Shown piece after piece: positions 1 to 8,562 of a stretch of DNA of 34,434 nucleotides. The DNA comes from CAYJMQ01 sp964371555. Lineage in GTDB: Bacteria; Bdellovibrionota; JACOXK01; 2-02-FULL-40-11. Position numbers and translations under genes: made by a program. The stretch covers positions 1-34,434 of the forward strand of contig CAYJMQ010000018.1 of NCBI GenBank assembly GCA_964371555.1. The letters run 5' to 3'. The notes under the pieces are model-generated. The model did not search any database. It was not told the origin of the DNA and saw only the letters and a list, made by a program, of their open reading frames with translations. Each line of letters begins with the position of its first letter. Positions within the stretch are counted from its first letter, which is position 1.

Positions 1-1
1 A

Positions 2-466
2 AAAAAGTATGGTTGGGATTACTTTAAGAAACTTCGTGAAAACGAGGTCTTCTCTTCAGGGGGAAATTCAACTGTTCGGCAAAAACTGGAATTGAGAGAA
101 TACCCCGTTGGAATCATCCTCCTTGAAAATATCCTTCAGGCCCAGTCGCAGGGGAGCCCGTTGGAAGCCATTTATCCTTCAGACGGGGCGATCCTCGTCC
201 CCAGTCCCGCGGCCATCTTTAAGAGAACAAAACAGCTCGAAGAAGCGAAAAAATTTATAGACTTTCTTTTTTCAGAAGTTGGGCAGCAAGCGATGGTTAA
301 AGCCAATATGTATTCCCCCAATCCCATGATTGGCCCCCCTGAAAACGCAAAGACGTTTGGATTTATCCTTAAAAATTCATTCCCATGGACTCATGAATTT
401 GCCCTGAATGTCTACCAAGAGCACCAAAAAATTAAAGAGACTTTCTCGAAACTGATGTATGAGTAA
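2..466 (+). CDS. Ferric-iron-type ABC transporter substrate-binding protein, 3' part
   Basis: The reading frame is open from the left edge of the window to a TAA at 464-466, so only the C-terminal 154 residues are present and the true start lies outside. The text resembles the C-terminal lobe of periplasmic Fe(III)/thiamine/phosphonate-type binding proteins (AfuA/FbpA): a YPVGI strand, then a segment with YPSDGAILVPSP, then the helix pattern EEAKKFIDFLFSEVGQQAM that is characteristic of the family. It would capture the ligand in the periplasm and deliver it to the permease encoded just downstream. Iron as substrate is inferred from family resemblance only; the iron-binding tyrosines of FbpA cannot be assigned with certainty from this fragment. 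An in-frame TTG at 92 is internal and not a credible start. Confidence 0.8.
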   Translation, partial: KKYGWDYFKKLRENEVFSSGGNSTVRQKLELREYPVGIILLENILQAQSQGSPLEAIYPSDGAILVPSPAAIFKRTKQLEEAKKFIDFLFSEVGQQAMVKANMYSPNPMIGPPENAKTFGFILKNSFPWTHEFALNVYQEHQKIKETFSKLMYE

Positions 467-472
467 TCGTAA

Positions 473-494
473 GCCATTTTCGATAGAAAATGGC
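473..494 (+). promoter_or_regulatory. Perfect 9-bp hairpin covering the permease start codon
   Basis: GCCATTTTC (473-481) and GAAAATGGC (486-494) form a perfect inverted repeat with a 4-base loop. It lies between the binding-protein gene and the permease gene, and the ATG at 490 sits inside the 3' arm. In mRNA this would either hide that start codon or act as the processing or stability hairpin often seen downstream of binding-protein genes. There is no U tract, so it is not a typical terminator. Confidence 0.5.
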
Positions 495-2151
495 GCGCAG
501 TCTAATGAACTCTAAAACAGTTGCCCTTTACGGCGCCCTTTTCATCCTCTTCTATTTTGCCGCGTTTCCACTCCTCATTCTCATTTTTAAAAGCGCCTCC
601 CCTGAACATATTGGAAACTATGCGCTCCTTTTTTCAAATCCGTCCAATTGGAAAGCGCTCGCAAACACCCTTCTCCTTTGCGTTCTCACAACACTCCTGA
701 CAGTTATTATCGGAGCGCCGCTTGCCTGGATTCTTTACCGAACAGACCTTCCAAAAAGAAATTCTTTAAAATCGCTCTTTTCAATTCCTTATATTATTCC
801 CCCCTATATTGGCGCAATCGCGTGGATTCAGTTGTTAAATCCAACTTCGGGAATTTTAAATCGGTTCTTTATGAACGTATTCGGTCTCGAATCAGCGCCA
901 TTCAATATCTATGGCCTTGCCGGGACCGTATTTGTTCTGGGATTATTTTTTTACAGCTTCATTCTTTTTGCGTTAGGGAGCGCGCTTGAAAAAATGGATA
1001 CCGCCCTTGAAGAGGCCTCGTTCATCTCAGGCGCTTCCAGATTTCAAACCCTGCGCCACATAACATTTCCGCTCATGGTTCCCGCGATTCTTTCTGGAAT
1101 TCTTCTCGTCTTTATAGCCACAGCTGCCGCATTTGGAGTGCCGGCATTGCTTTCAACTCCTGTAAGAATATATGTGCTTACAACAAAAATTTATAGCGAT
1201 GTATTAAGCATGTCAGATGGCATATTCAGGGCCTCGAGTCTCTCTGTCGTCTTAATGCTCATCGCAATCGTTGGGCTTGTCATTCACCAAAAACTGCTTC
1301 AAAAAAAACAATACACAACCCTTACAGGGAAATACCATCACCCAGCCCCCTGGGGGTTAAAAAAGTGGCGCTGGCCGCTCTTTTTTTTTCTGATTCTTTT
1401 TTCATTCATCATTTTAGGCTTACCGCTGTTAACCATCCTCATTTCTTCCTTCATGAAAATCGCAGGGCTTTTTTCGTGGGAAAATTTTTCTTTGCAGCGC
1501 TATCACTATGTTTTGTTTGATCTAAGCCATACGCGAAGGGCATTCTTAAACAGCTTTCTTCTCTCGACGACCGCCTCAACCGTGGCGCTGATTCTCGGAG
1601 CGCTCATCGCTTATATCAAAGTCAAGACAACGATGCGCGGTAAAAACTGGGTCGAGGTTATCACAACACTCCCCTACGCAACACCGGGGACTGTCGTTGC
1701 CATTGCGCTGATTCTCGCATTTTCCGGAAATTATGGCCTTAATCTTTACAATACGCTTTTTATTCTTGTTGCCGCCTACGTCGTAAAATATATCTCTTTT
1801 TCTGTTCAAAACACCTCTGCCTCTCTGATGCAGCTCGACAATTCTCTTGAAGACGCGGCCCGCATTTCAGGCGCCAGCTGGTTCCAGTCAATGCTTACCA
1901 TTATTATCCCCATTCTACGGCAGTCATTGATTGCAAGCTGGTTTTTGATTTTTATTCCGACCTTCGCAGAGCTTACGATGTCTGTCTTTTTGGTCGGCCC
2001 CGAGACAGAAACCGTTGGAACGCTCCTCTTTAGCCTTCAAAGCTATGACGATCCACAGTCGGCCTCAGTTTTGGCAAGCATTATTGTTTTTGTGATAGTG
2101 GGCGCGAATTTAACAGTAAAAAAATTAACAGGAGGGGCTTACGGTGTCTAA
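490..2151 (+). CDS. Iron(III)-type ABC transporter permease, fused double permease (FbpB-like)
   Basis: 553 residues with about 12 hydrophobic segments, made of two homologous BPD_transp_1 permease halves in one chain, as in FbpB/HitB/AfuB. Each half has the cytoplasmic EAA loop that contacts the ATPase: EEASFISGASRFQ at about 174-186, and EDAARISGASWFQ in the second half. It forms the inner-membrane channel for the substrate delivered by the binding protein encoded upstream. ATG 490 is buried in a hairpin and has no visible Shine-Dalgarno; ATG 505 (MNSKTV) is an equally possible start that leaves the first membrane segment intact. The gene overlaps the ATPase gene by 8 bases, so translation is probably coupled. 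Confidence 0.9.
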   Translation: MARSLMNSKTVALYGALFILFYFAAFPLLILIFKSASPEHIGNYALLFSNPSNWKALANTLLLCVLTTLLTVIIGAPLAWILYRTDLPKRNSLKSLFSIPYIIPPYIGAIAWIQLLNPTSGILNRFFMNVFGLESAPFNIYGLAGTVFVLGLFFYSFILFALGSALEKMDTALEEASFISGASRFQTLRHITFPLMVPAILSGILLVFIATAAAFGVPALLSTPVRIYVLTTKIYSDVLSMSDGIFRASSLSVVLMLIAIVGLVIHQKLLQKKQYTTLTGKYHHPAPWGLKKWRWPLFFFLILFSFIILGLPLLTILISSFMKIAGLFSWENFSLQRYHYVLFDLSHTRRAFLNSFLLSTTASTVALILGALIAYIKVKTTMRGKNWVEVITTLPYATPGTVVAIALILAFSGNYGLNLYNTLFILVAAYVVKYISFSVQNTSASLMQLDNSLEDAARISGASWFQSMLTIIIPILRQSLIASWFLIFIPTFAELTMSVFLVGPETETVGTLLFSLQSYDDPQSASVLASIIVFVIVGANLTVKKLTGGAYGV

Positions 2152-2881
2152 GGTAACCCTGAAAAACCTTGAAAAAAAATTCGGAGACACATCAGTTGTT
2201 AAAAATTTTGACCTGGTTATCGAACAGGGAAAATTTGTTTCTTTTTTAGGACCGTCCGGATGTGGAAAAACAACCATTCTAAGAATGATCGCAGGCCTTA
2301 CAGAACCGACAGCGGGGGAAATTTTGTTGGGCGATAAAATCGTTTTTTCCCATGAGTGGAAGAGATCACTCCCCCCTGAAAAAAGAAATATCGGCATGGT
2401 TTTCCAATCGTACGCGCTCTGGCCCCACATGAGCGCATTTTACAATATCGCCTATCCACTCAGAATCCAAAAAAGATCAAAAGCGGAGATTCAGAAAAAG
2501 GTTGAACACTATCTCAGGCTCGTAAATCTTCAAGGGCTTGAAAATCGTTATCCCCATGAACTTTCCGGGGGGCAACAGCAGCGCGTTTCTCTCGCGCGGG
2601 CTTTGATCCGGGAACCTGAACTCCTGCTGCTCGATGAACCCTTGAGCAACCTCGATGCGAAGCTCAAACTCCAGATGAGGCATGAAATCAAGCAGATCCA
2701 GAAAAAATTAAACATAACGACTGTCTATGTTACTCATGACCAGGAAGAGGCTCTTGAACTTTCGGATCTTATTGTCTTAATGAACGAAGGAAGAATTGAG
2801 CAGGTTGATACTCCTGAAAGCCTTCGCAATTTTCCAAAAACCGCATTCGCGAAAGAATTTCTTGCCAAAAGGTCATCCTGA
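2144..2881 (+). CDS. ABC transporter ATP-binding protein (FbpC/PotA-like, short form)
   Basis: Energises the importer encoded upstream by ATP hydrolysis on the cytoplasmic face. Walker A GPSGCGKT is at residues 36-43, the signature LSGGQQQRVSLARAL at about 139-153, Walker B LLLLDEPLSNLD follows, and the switch histidine is in YVTHDQEEAL. The start is GTG 2144, supported by AGGAGGGG about 7 bases upstream and by overlap with the permease gene. At 245 residues it holds only the nucleotide-binding domain: FbpC, PotA and MalK relatives usually continue for about 100 residues into a TOBE regulatory domain that is absent here. The stop is 2 bases from the stop of the convergent antiporter gene; the two stops form TGAGCTCA. 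Confidence 0.92.
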   Translation: MSKVTLKNLEKKFGDTSVVKNFDLVIEQGKFVSFLGPSGCGKTTILRMIAGLTEPTAGEILLGDKIVFSHEWKRSLPPEKRNIGMVFQSYALWPHMSAFYNIAYPLRIQKRSKAEIQKKVEHYLRLVNLQGLENRYPHELSGGQQQRVSLARALIREPELLLLDEPLSNLDAKLKLQMRHEIKQIQKKLNITTVYVTHDQEEALELSDLIVLMNEGRIEQVDTPESLRNFPKTAFAKEFLAKRSS

Positions 2882-2883
2882 GC

Positions 2884-3936
2884 TCATCGCAGATTAAATA
2901 GAATGAAAGAACCGCAAAGATAGACGAGAATCATCGAAGCCGTATCCCACCCAAATCCTTTTCTTTTTTTGGAACGGTAAAGAATGCCTGCCACAGCCAG
3001 CGCTGTGAGACAAATCACCACCAATCCGCTAAATAGATGCGTCGAACGAACATCAAAGAAGATATGGACCCCGTATTTGAGCTTATAGACGATATCCAAA
3101 ATCGGAATAAAGAAAAGATTCACGAAATTTGATCCAAAAATATTTCCGATCGCAAGTTCCGATGCCGACATTTTGACCGCTGAAATTGCAATGATTGCCT
3201 CGTCAAGAGAGGTTACTGTTGCAAGAAAAAGAGTTCCGACAAAGGTATGTCCGAGAATGATTTTTCCGCCGAATATTTTAAATGGATAGGATGCGATTTG
3301 ATCAGAAAGATAGGCAAGCCAAATTCCAGAGATAACCATTACCCCGCCCCAAATCAAAAAATAAATCCAGGTCATCGCCGTTGTCCTCAGATGAACTTTA
3401 AAGATTTTTTCGGTCTCTAATTTTTCGTAAGATGCCAGCGTACGCACCCCAAAAAGATATCCAAGCGCAATCAACAGACTAAAAACAAAATAAAACGATT
3501 TTGGAATCGATTCTGTCAGAAAAATACCCGTCATGGAAATCACAATTAAAATCATTCCCCATGCGGAAAGAAGAATATCCCGCTCATGGAGAATCCCTTT
3601 AATGGAAAAAAGAGGGGTGCGACGGGTCAAAACGGGGATCAGAAAACAAAGAATCATAAGATTAAAGATGTTGGAACCAAAAATATCACCGAACGCAATG
3701 TCCGGGGCGCGAAGAAACGTGATGGCAGTCATTGAACTGATAAACTCCCCGCACGAACTGAGTGGCGCAAGAAGCATCATTCCAATCCAGAGGCGGCTCA
3801 GCCCGCTCTGCTCGCTGATTTTCTTTGAATATTGCGTGACAAATACCCCTGAGAGGAGCAGAAGCGCCGCGCTTAATGAAAATTCAGCTAAAAGAGCGAA
3901 GCCCGAATGAATATCAAACAGATATTTCGCAATCAT
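2884..3936 (-). CDS. Sodium/calcium exchanger family (CaCA) cation antiporter
   Basis: 350-residue polytopic membrane protein with the two inverted alpha repeats of the Na_Ca_ex family. Repeat 1 contains SSCGEFISS followed by DIFGSNIFNL; repeat 2 contains ATVTSLDEAIIAIS followed by GNIFGSNFVNLFF. The acidic residues of the G/S-x-x-E and T-S-x-D-E motifs are where the family binds Ca2+ or Na+. It probably exchanges Ca2+ (or K+) for Na+ or H+ across the inner membrane; ion choice cannot be read from sequence. Its ATG overlaps the stop of the patatin gene by 4 bases (ATGA), so the two are co-transcribed and probably translationally coupled. Some members of the family are YrbG-like. Confidence 0.88.
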   Translation of the reverse strand: MIAKYLFDIHSGFALLAEFSLSAALLLLSGVFVTQYSKKISEQSGLSRLWIGMMLLAPLSSCGEFISSMTAITFLRAPDIAFGDIFGSNIFNLMILCFLIPVLTRRTPLFSIKGILHERDILLSAWGMILIVISMTGIFLTESIPKSFYFVFSLLIALGYLFGVRTLASYEKLETEKIFKVHLRTTAMTWIYFLIWGGVMVISGIWLAYLSDQIASYPFKIFGGKIILGHTFVGTLFLATVTSLDEAIIAISAVKMSASELAIGNIFGSNFVNLFFIPILDIVYKLKYGVHIFFDVRSTHLFSGLVVICLTALAVAGILYRSKKRKGFGWDTASMILVYLCGSFILFNLR

Positions 3937-5093
3937 GGCAGGGCCTTCATCCGTTGATTTGATTTTTTAAAAAAATAATGGAGGACCTCTTTTTGGGCAT
4001 AGGCATCCTGAAAGCCTTTTTCAATCAGGGCATGAATATAATGCTTGTCGAAAAGAATATAACTGAGAAAATCGGCCCCTCGTTTATCTGTCGGTCCCAG
4101 ACCCTTCATGAGAAACTTGAGAGTCTTTGGAACGCAATCTTTATATGGCAAAGAAAGAAGGCCGAGATCCTCTGAAGGACGAATCAAAAGCGCATCAATC
4201 GGTCTCAATTTCCCGCGTTCTTCTTTCGGGAGTTTCGAAATAAGTTCATTGACGCGCTCGAGCACACGAACATCAAAATCTATGGAGTCTAGGAAAACGG
4301 TGTTTAACATCATCGCAATGATCTGAGACATCGATGGGTAGTTCTCAATCGGCTGCGATTGTTGGGCAGTCGTCCGGAGGCCGATCCCCAAAATTTTTGA
4401 TCCCCCAAGATGAATCGCAGGCGAAAGAGGGGCTGTAGCCCTGACAGACCCATCAGCGTAATAAGAATTTTCGATTTTTACGGATGGAAAAACGAGTGGA
4501 ATGGCAGCGGAGGCCAGCACATGCTTGAGTCTTAGTTTCACCGGGCGGCCTTCCCGACGGAGCAGCGCCCAGGGTTGAATGCCGCTTTTCTCTGATGCCT
4601 GGAAAAAGGTGATAGTTCTACCCGTTCCATATTGCATCGCAGAAATCCCAAGCGCGCGAACAGACCCCGATTCGATATTTTCATCCAGGAGATGATACTC
4701 CGAAACAATAACATTTTTTAGAAACTCGTAAAGAGGTTCGGTATTAAAAATAGATTCAATATGTCTCTGTCTTACATACCTTCCTATCGTGAAGTTATAG
4801 ACAAAATTCCCAACTCCTTTCGCAATCGACCAGGGATCTGTCCGAAAGACCTGATCTACCGTAAGTTGAGACCAGATATCGCAGAGATCTGTAATCGCTT
4901 TTGAAAAGCCGTGATGGGCTCTCAGCGAAAGAAAATAGGCGTTGATCGCCCCTGCCGACGAACCGACAAAAATAGGGGATTCCGGCACGCAGCCCATTTC
5001 AGCAAAAATATATTTCAGAACCCCAAGTTGATATGCCGACCGCGCCCCCCCGCCGCTTAGGACAAAGGCAGTCGAATTTGGGGGACTGGTCAT
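3933..5093 (-). CDS. Patatin-like phospholipase (RssA/YlbK-like)
   Basis: 386 residues. The patatin lipase core is clear: oxyanion loop SGGGARSAY at residues 13-21, nucleophile elbow GSSAG with Ser46, and catalytic aspartate Asp214 in YYADGSVRATAPLSPA. These hydrolases cleave acyl chains from phospholipids or lysophospholipids with a Ser-Asp dyad. The region beyond about 250 is a helical extension of unknown role. No signal peptide is visible, so it is probably cytosolic or peripheral to the inner membrane. It is the first gene of a two-gene unit with the cation antiporter (ATGA overlap) and is divergent from clpB across a 114-base gap. The start codon at 5091-5093 has only a weak AGG upstream. 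Confidence 0.88.
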   Translation of the reverse strand: MTSPPNSTAFVLSGGGARSAYQLGVLKYIFAEMGCVPESPIFVGSSAGAINAYFLSLRAHHGFSKAITDLCDIWSQLTVDQVFRTDPWSIAKGVGNFVYNFTIGRYVRQRHIESIFNTEPLYEFLKNVIVSEYHLLDENIESGSVRALGISAMQYGTGRTITFFQASEKSGIQPWALLRREGRPVKLRLKHVLASAAIPLVFPSVKIENSYYADGSVRATAPLSPAIHLGGSKILGIGLRTTAQQSQPIENYPSMSQIIAMMLNTVFLDSIDFDVRVLERVNELISKLPKEERGKLRPIDALLIRPSEDLGLLSLPYKDCVPKTLKFLMKGLGPTDKRGADFLSYILFDKHYIHALIEKGFQDAYAQKEVLHYFFKKSNQRMKALP

Positions 5094-5170
5094 AATAATA
5101 ACCTATCTATGATTCTACTTTATTTATCGGCCGATTTTAATCAAAACTTAATCCGTCTGTATCGGCTTAC

Positions 5171-5200
5171 CTTGACTTACAATTCCTGCGAACCCATAAT
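5171..5200 (+). promoter_or_regulatory. clpB promoter, heat-shock (sigma32-like) or sigma70
   Basis: CTTGACT at 5171-5177 and CCCATAAT at 5193-5200, with 15 bases between, resemble the sigma32 pattern CTTGAA-N13-17-CCCCATNT. The same bases also read as sigma70 TTGACT (5172-5177)-N17-CATAAT (5195-5200). Transcription would begin about 5207, one base before the clpB ATG. Confidence 0.65.
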
Positions 5201-5207
5201 TCGCGTT

Positions 5208-7796
5208 ATGAACCTTGACAAACTCACTCTAAAGAGCCAGGAGGCTTTGCAAGAGGCGTCCTCACTCGCTGAAAAAAAACAGCATCAGGAGATCCATCCA
5301 GAACATCTGCTCAAAGCGCTCCTGTTACCGGCGGAGGGCATTGTTCCGTCCATTATTAAAAAACTGGGGGGGCAGATATCCCGATGCCTGACAGAGCTTG
5401 ACCGGGAAATTGACAAATTTCCGCAAATCTCTGGCAACGCAATGATACAAACGTATATTTCTTCTTCCTTAAAATCTGTCTTGGAACACGCCTTTGAAGA
5501 AGCCAAAAAATTAAATGATGAATATGCCACTCTTGAACACCTCTTATTGGGGATGACTCAAGCTTCTGGCACAGCGGCGGCGCAAATTTTAAAAGATGAA
5601 GGAATTACAAGAGACCGAATCCTTAAAGTGTTGGTCGACTTAAGAGGCGCTCATCGCGTTACAGACCAGACTCCGGAAGAAAAATATCAAGCCCTTAAAA
5701 AATATACGAGAGATCTCACGGAACTTGCCCGCGCGCAAAAACTTGATCCCGTCATTGGAAGGGATGATGAGATCCGGCGTGTCATCCAGGTACTTTCAAG
5801 AAAAACGAAAAACAATCCCGTTCTTATAGGTGAACCCGGAGTCGGGAAAACCGCCATTGTCGAAGGGCTCGCTCAGCGAATTGTGAATGGGGATATTCCA
5901 GACAGCCTCAAAGACAAACAACTCCTTTCCCTCGACATTGGCGCCCTTGTGGCGGGAGCTAAATTCAGGGGTGAATTTGAAGAACGTCTGAAAGCCGTTC
6001 TCAAAGAAATAGGCGCCGCCTCCGGCGCGATCGTTTTGTTCATTGATGAACTCCATAATATTGTCGGAAGCGGCCGGGCTGAGGGATCGATGGATACCTC
6101 TAATCTTCTCAAACCGGCGCTTGCCAGGGGTGACCTGAGGTGTGTCGGGGCAACCACACTCAATGAATATCGAAAATATATAGAAAAAGACGCGGCGCTT
6201 GAGCGAAGATTTCAGCAGGTTTATGTGGGTGAACCCACAGTTCCAGACACGATTGCGATTCTTCGGGGACTCAAAGAACGTTATGAAGTCTATCACGGAG
6301 TAAAAATCCAGGATGCCGCTTTGGTCAACGCAGCAACCCTTTCCCACCGCTATATTACAGACCGGTTTTTGCCGGATAAAGCGATCGATCTCATCGATGA
6401 AGCTTCAGCAAAATTGCGAATAGAAATTGACAGTCTGCCCACAGAAATTGATGAAATTGAAAGAAAAATCATTCAACTCGAAATTGAGCAGACCGCTCTC
6501 AAAAAAGAGAAAGATCCTTCGAGCCAGGAACGCATCAAAGAAGTTCAGAAAGAAATTGCAAATCTTAAAGAACAGAGCAATGAACTGAAGGCCCATTGGA
6601 AACAAGAGAGAGAAAACATTTCTAAAATCCGGTCTGTTAAAGAAGAAATTGAAAGAACAAAAGCGGCACAGGAAAAAGCGGAACGGGAAGGCAATCTTGA
6701 AAAGGCGGCAGAATATAAATATGGAAAGCTCATTGAACTCCAAAAAAAATATGATTCTGAAACACAAAAACTGAAATCGCTTCAAAGTCAGAAAAAAATG
6801 CTTAAAGAAGAAGTAGAGGCTGAAGATGTGGCCGAAGTCGTTGCCAAATGGACAGGAATTCCCGTTTCTAAAATGCTTGAGTCGACAAAAGACAAACTCC
6901 TTCATATGGAAGAGCGCCTCAAAGAAAGGATTGTTGGGCAAGATTACGCCATATCTCAAGTTTCCCAAGTCATCCGACGATCACGGGCAGGCTTGCAGGA
7001 TCCAAAAAGGCCTTTGGGATCCTTTATTTTTCTTGGCCCCACGGGGGTCGGTAAAACGGAAACGGTGAGAGCGCTCTCTGAATTTCTCTTTGACAGCGAA
7101 GAAGCGATGGTTCGGATTGATATGTCTGAATATATGGAAAAACATTCGATTGCGCGTTTCATCGGCGCCCCGCCAGGTTATGTCGGATATGAAGAGGGGG
7201 GGCAGCTCACAGAAGCGGTTCGAAGACGCCCCTACTCCGTCATCCTTTTTGATGAAATCGAAAAGGCGCATTCCGATGTTTTTGATCTTCTGCTCCAAAT
7301 TCTGGAAGACGGGAGACTCACCGATGGTCAGGGGCGAACTGTCGATTTCAAAAATACGGTGATCATCATGACAAGCAATATCGGAAGCGCATACATTGCT
7401 GAATATCAAAAGGAAAGAAAGCCTCATCTTGAGGAAAAGATGCTCGAAGCTTTAAAGGAAAAATTTAAACCTGAGTTCATTAACCGTATTGATGAGATCA
7501 TCATTTTCAATTCGCTCAATCAGGATCACATGATGAAAATCTGCGATATTCAGCTTAAAAATCTGCAAAAACTCCTTGGCGAAAAGAAAATCTCTCTACA
7601 ACTTGACGATAAGGCAAAGAAATTTCTCTCCGACCACGGCTATGATGAAGTCTACGGCGCAAGACCCCTCAAGCGCGCGATTCAAAAGTATCTTCAAAAT
7701 CCGTTGTCCACATTGATTCTGGAAGGGCAGTTTAAAGCGGGAGATAAAATCAAAATATCGGCAGATTCAGACAAAAGAGCACTGGCATTTAAATAG
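5208..7796 (+). CDS. clpB: ATP-dependent chaperone ClpB (Hsp100 disaggregase)
   Basis: Hexameric AAA+ machine that, with DnaK, pulls polypeptides out of aggregates after heat stress. The 862-residue product has the family layout: N domain starting MNLDKLTLKSQEALQEA, first AAA+ module with GEPGVGKT and LFIDELHN, a long coiled-coil M domain rich in Glu and Lys (about residues 410-525), second AAA+ module with GPTGVGKT and VILFDEIEKAH, and the pore-loop sequence GYVGYEEGG. I chose ATG 5208 rather than the upstream ATG 5109 because MNLDKLT is the usual ClpB N terminus and the extra 33 residues match nothing and cover the promoter. There is no Shine-Dalgarno; the promoter ends 7 bases before the ATG, implying a leaderless message. 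Confidence 0.97.
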   Translation: MNLDKLTLKSQEALQEASSLAEKKQHQEIHPEHLLKALLLPAEGIVPSIIKKLGGQISRCLTELDREIDKFPQISGNAMIQTYISSSLKSVLEHAFEEAKKLNDEYATLEHLLLGMTQASGTAAAQILKDEGITRDRILKVLVDLRGAHRVTDQTPEEKYQALKKYTRDLTELARAQKLDPVIGRDDEIRRVIQVLSRKTKNNPVLIGEPGVGKTAIVEGLAQRIVNGDIPDSLKDKQLLSLDIGALVAGAKFRGEFEERLKAVLKEIGAASGAIVLFIDELHNIVGSGRAEGSMDTSNLLKPALARGDLRCVGATTLNEYRKYIEKDAALERRFQQVYVGEPTVPDTIAILRGLKERYEVYHGVKIQDAALVNAATLSHRYITDRFLPDKAIDLIDEASAKLRIEIDSLPTEIDEIERKIIQLEIEQTALKKEKDPSSQERIKEVQKEIANLKEQSNELKAHWKQERENISKIRSVKEEIERTKAAQEKAEREGNLEKAAEYKYGKLIELQKKYDSETQKLKSLQSQKKMLKEEVEAEDVAEVVAKWTGIPVSKMLESTKDKLLHMEERLKERIVGQDYAISQVSQVIRRSRAGLQDPKRPLGSFIFLGPTGVGKTETVRALSEFLFDSEEAMVRIDMSEYMEKHSIARFIGAPPGYVGYEEGGQLTEAVRRRPYSVILFDEIEKAHSDVFDLLLQILEDGRLTDGQGRTVDFKNTVIIMTSNIGSAYIAEYQKERKPHLEEKMLEALKEKFKPEFINRIDEIIIFNSLNQDHMMKICDIQLKNLQKLLGEKKISLQLDDKAKKFLSDHGYDEVYGARPLKRAIQKYLQNPLSTLILEGQFKAGDKIKISADSDKRALAFK

Positions 7797-7823
7797 ACAA
7801 ATCATCCTCCGAAATGGTTTGTC
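7796..7823. terminator. Possible bidirectional terminator between clpB and the methyltransferase
   Basis: GACAAATCAT (7796-7805) pairs with ATGGTTTGTC (7814-7823) through 10 base pairs including one G-U, with an 8-base loop. It sits exactly between the two convergent genes and touches both stop codons. T runs after the stem are weak on both strands, so intrinsic termination is plausible, not certain. Confidence 0.45.
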
Positions 7824-8490
7824 AGCTTATCTTTACCGCAACTGTCAGCCCTTCTCCAGTTGGAAAAATCGTGCCGAGAAAATGCCCGCCCTGGGCTATT
7901 TCCTGATTGAATGCACGGAGGGCTTTCACATCTTCCTCTTCACTGGAGTTATCAAAGAACTGATCGGCGATCATACCAAACGCGAAGGTGTTGTCAGCGA
8001 CAACTGCCCCTCCCATACGAAGATTTTTTTCTGCCCATCTTAAATATTTTGGATATGAAACCTTGTCCGCATCTATAAATACAAGATCGAAAGGCCCCTT
8101 TGTTTCAATTTTAGTGAGGTTCTCCAGCGCCGGCCCAACATATACGACTGCCTGTTTTTCAAACCCCGCTTTTTTAAAAGACTCTTTGGCAATATCAGCA
8201 TGCTTGCGATCGATTTCAAAGGTATAAAGCTCCCCCCCCTTTCCCATCCCGCGCAGAATGGCAACCCCTGAATAGCCAGCCAACGTTCCAATTTCTACAG
8301 CCTTCTTCGCACCGACCAGTCGCGCGATCACCTCAAGATGAAGGGCATCGATCGCGCTTAGCTGTATCTCTGGGATCCCTTCTTTTTTTGTTCGCTGGGC
8401 AATCTCTTTCAAAACAGCGTCTTCAGGCCTAAAAATCTTTTCGACATAATCTGCAATTTTTGGATCGCTGCATCCGTATTTTTTTTCCAT
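7822..8490 (-). CDS. SAM-dependent O-methyltransferase (caffeoyl-CoA OMT family, YrrM/MdmC-like)
   Basis: 222 residues, usual length for the Methyltransf_3 family. SAM-binding motif I is VEIGTLAGYSGVAIL, and the metal-binding/catalytic segment LVFIDADKVSYPKYLRWA precedes GGAVVADNTF, the aspartate and Asp-Asn pair that hold a divalent metal and the catechol-type substrate. It probably methylates a hydroxyl on a small aromatic or carboxylic acceptor; the substrate is unknown. ATG 8488-8490 has GAGGAG upstream at good spacing. It is divergent from ogt across 72 bases that contain a perfect palindrome, so shared regulation with ogt is possible. Confidence 0.88.
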   Translation of the reverse strand: MEKKYGCSDPKIADYVEKIFRPEDAVLKEIAQRTKKEGIPEIQLSAIDALHLEVIARLVGAKKAVEIGTLAGYSGVAILRGMGKGGELYTFEIDRKHADIAKESFKKAGFEKQAVVYVGPALENLTKIETKGPFDLVFIDADKVSYPKYLRWAEKNLRMGGAVVADNTFAFGMIADQFFDNSSEEEDVKALRAFNQEIAQGGHFLGTIFPTGEGLTVAVKIS

Positions 8491-8509
8491 ATGTCACTCC
8501 TCATTTGGA

Positions 8510-8530
8510 AAAATGAATAGAATTCATTTT
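8510..8530. promoter_or_regulatory. Palindrome in the methyltransferase/ogt divergent region (operator candidate)
   Basis: AAAATGAAT (8510-8518) and ATTCATTTT (8522-8530) are perfect inverted arms around a 3-base centre. The right arm overlaps the predicted ogt -35 box (TTGTCA at 8529). Arm length and spacing fit a dimeric repressor or activator site rather than a terminator. No regulator gene in the window is adjacent. Confidence 0.45.
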
Positions 8531-8556
8531 GTCAAAGGAAGGTCAAATAATATACA
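8529..8556 (+). promoter_or_regulatory. ogt promoter
   Basis: TTGTCA (8529-8534), 16-base spacer, TATACA (8551-8556). The predicted transcription start, seven bases after the -10 box, is 8563, which is the A of the ogt ATG, and no Shine-Dalgarno is present. Confidence 0.5.
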
Positions 8557-8562
8557 AAACAA

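Noticed and set aside
5109..5207. 33-residue N-terminal extension of ClpB from ATG 5109
   Set aside because: The family N terminus MNLDKLT starts at 5208, the extension has no family resemblance, and it covers the likely promoter.
5796..7427. Long minus-strand open frames opposite clpB
   Set aside because: Shadow frames of a strongly coding plus-strand gene, with compositions rich in Phe, Cys and His and no domain.
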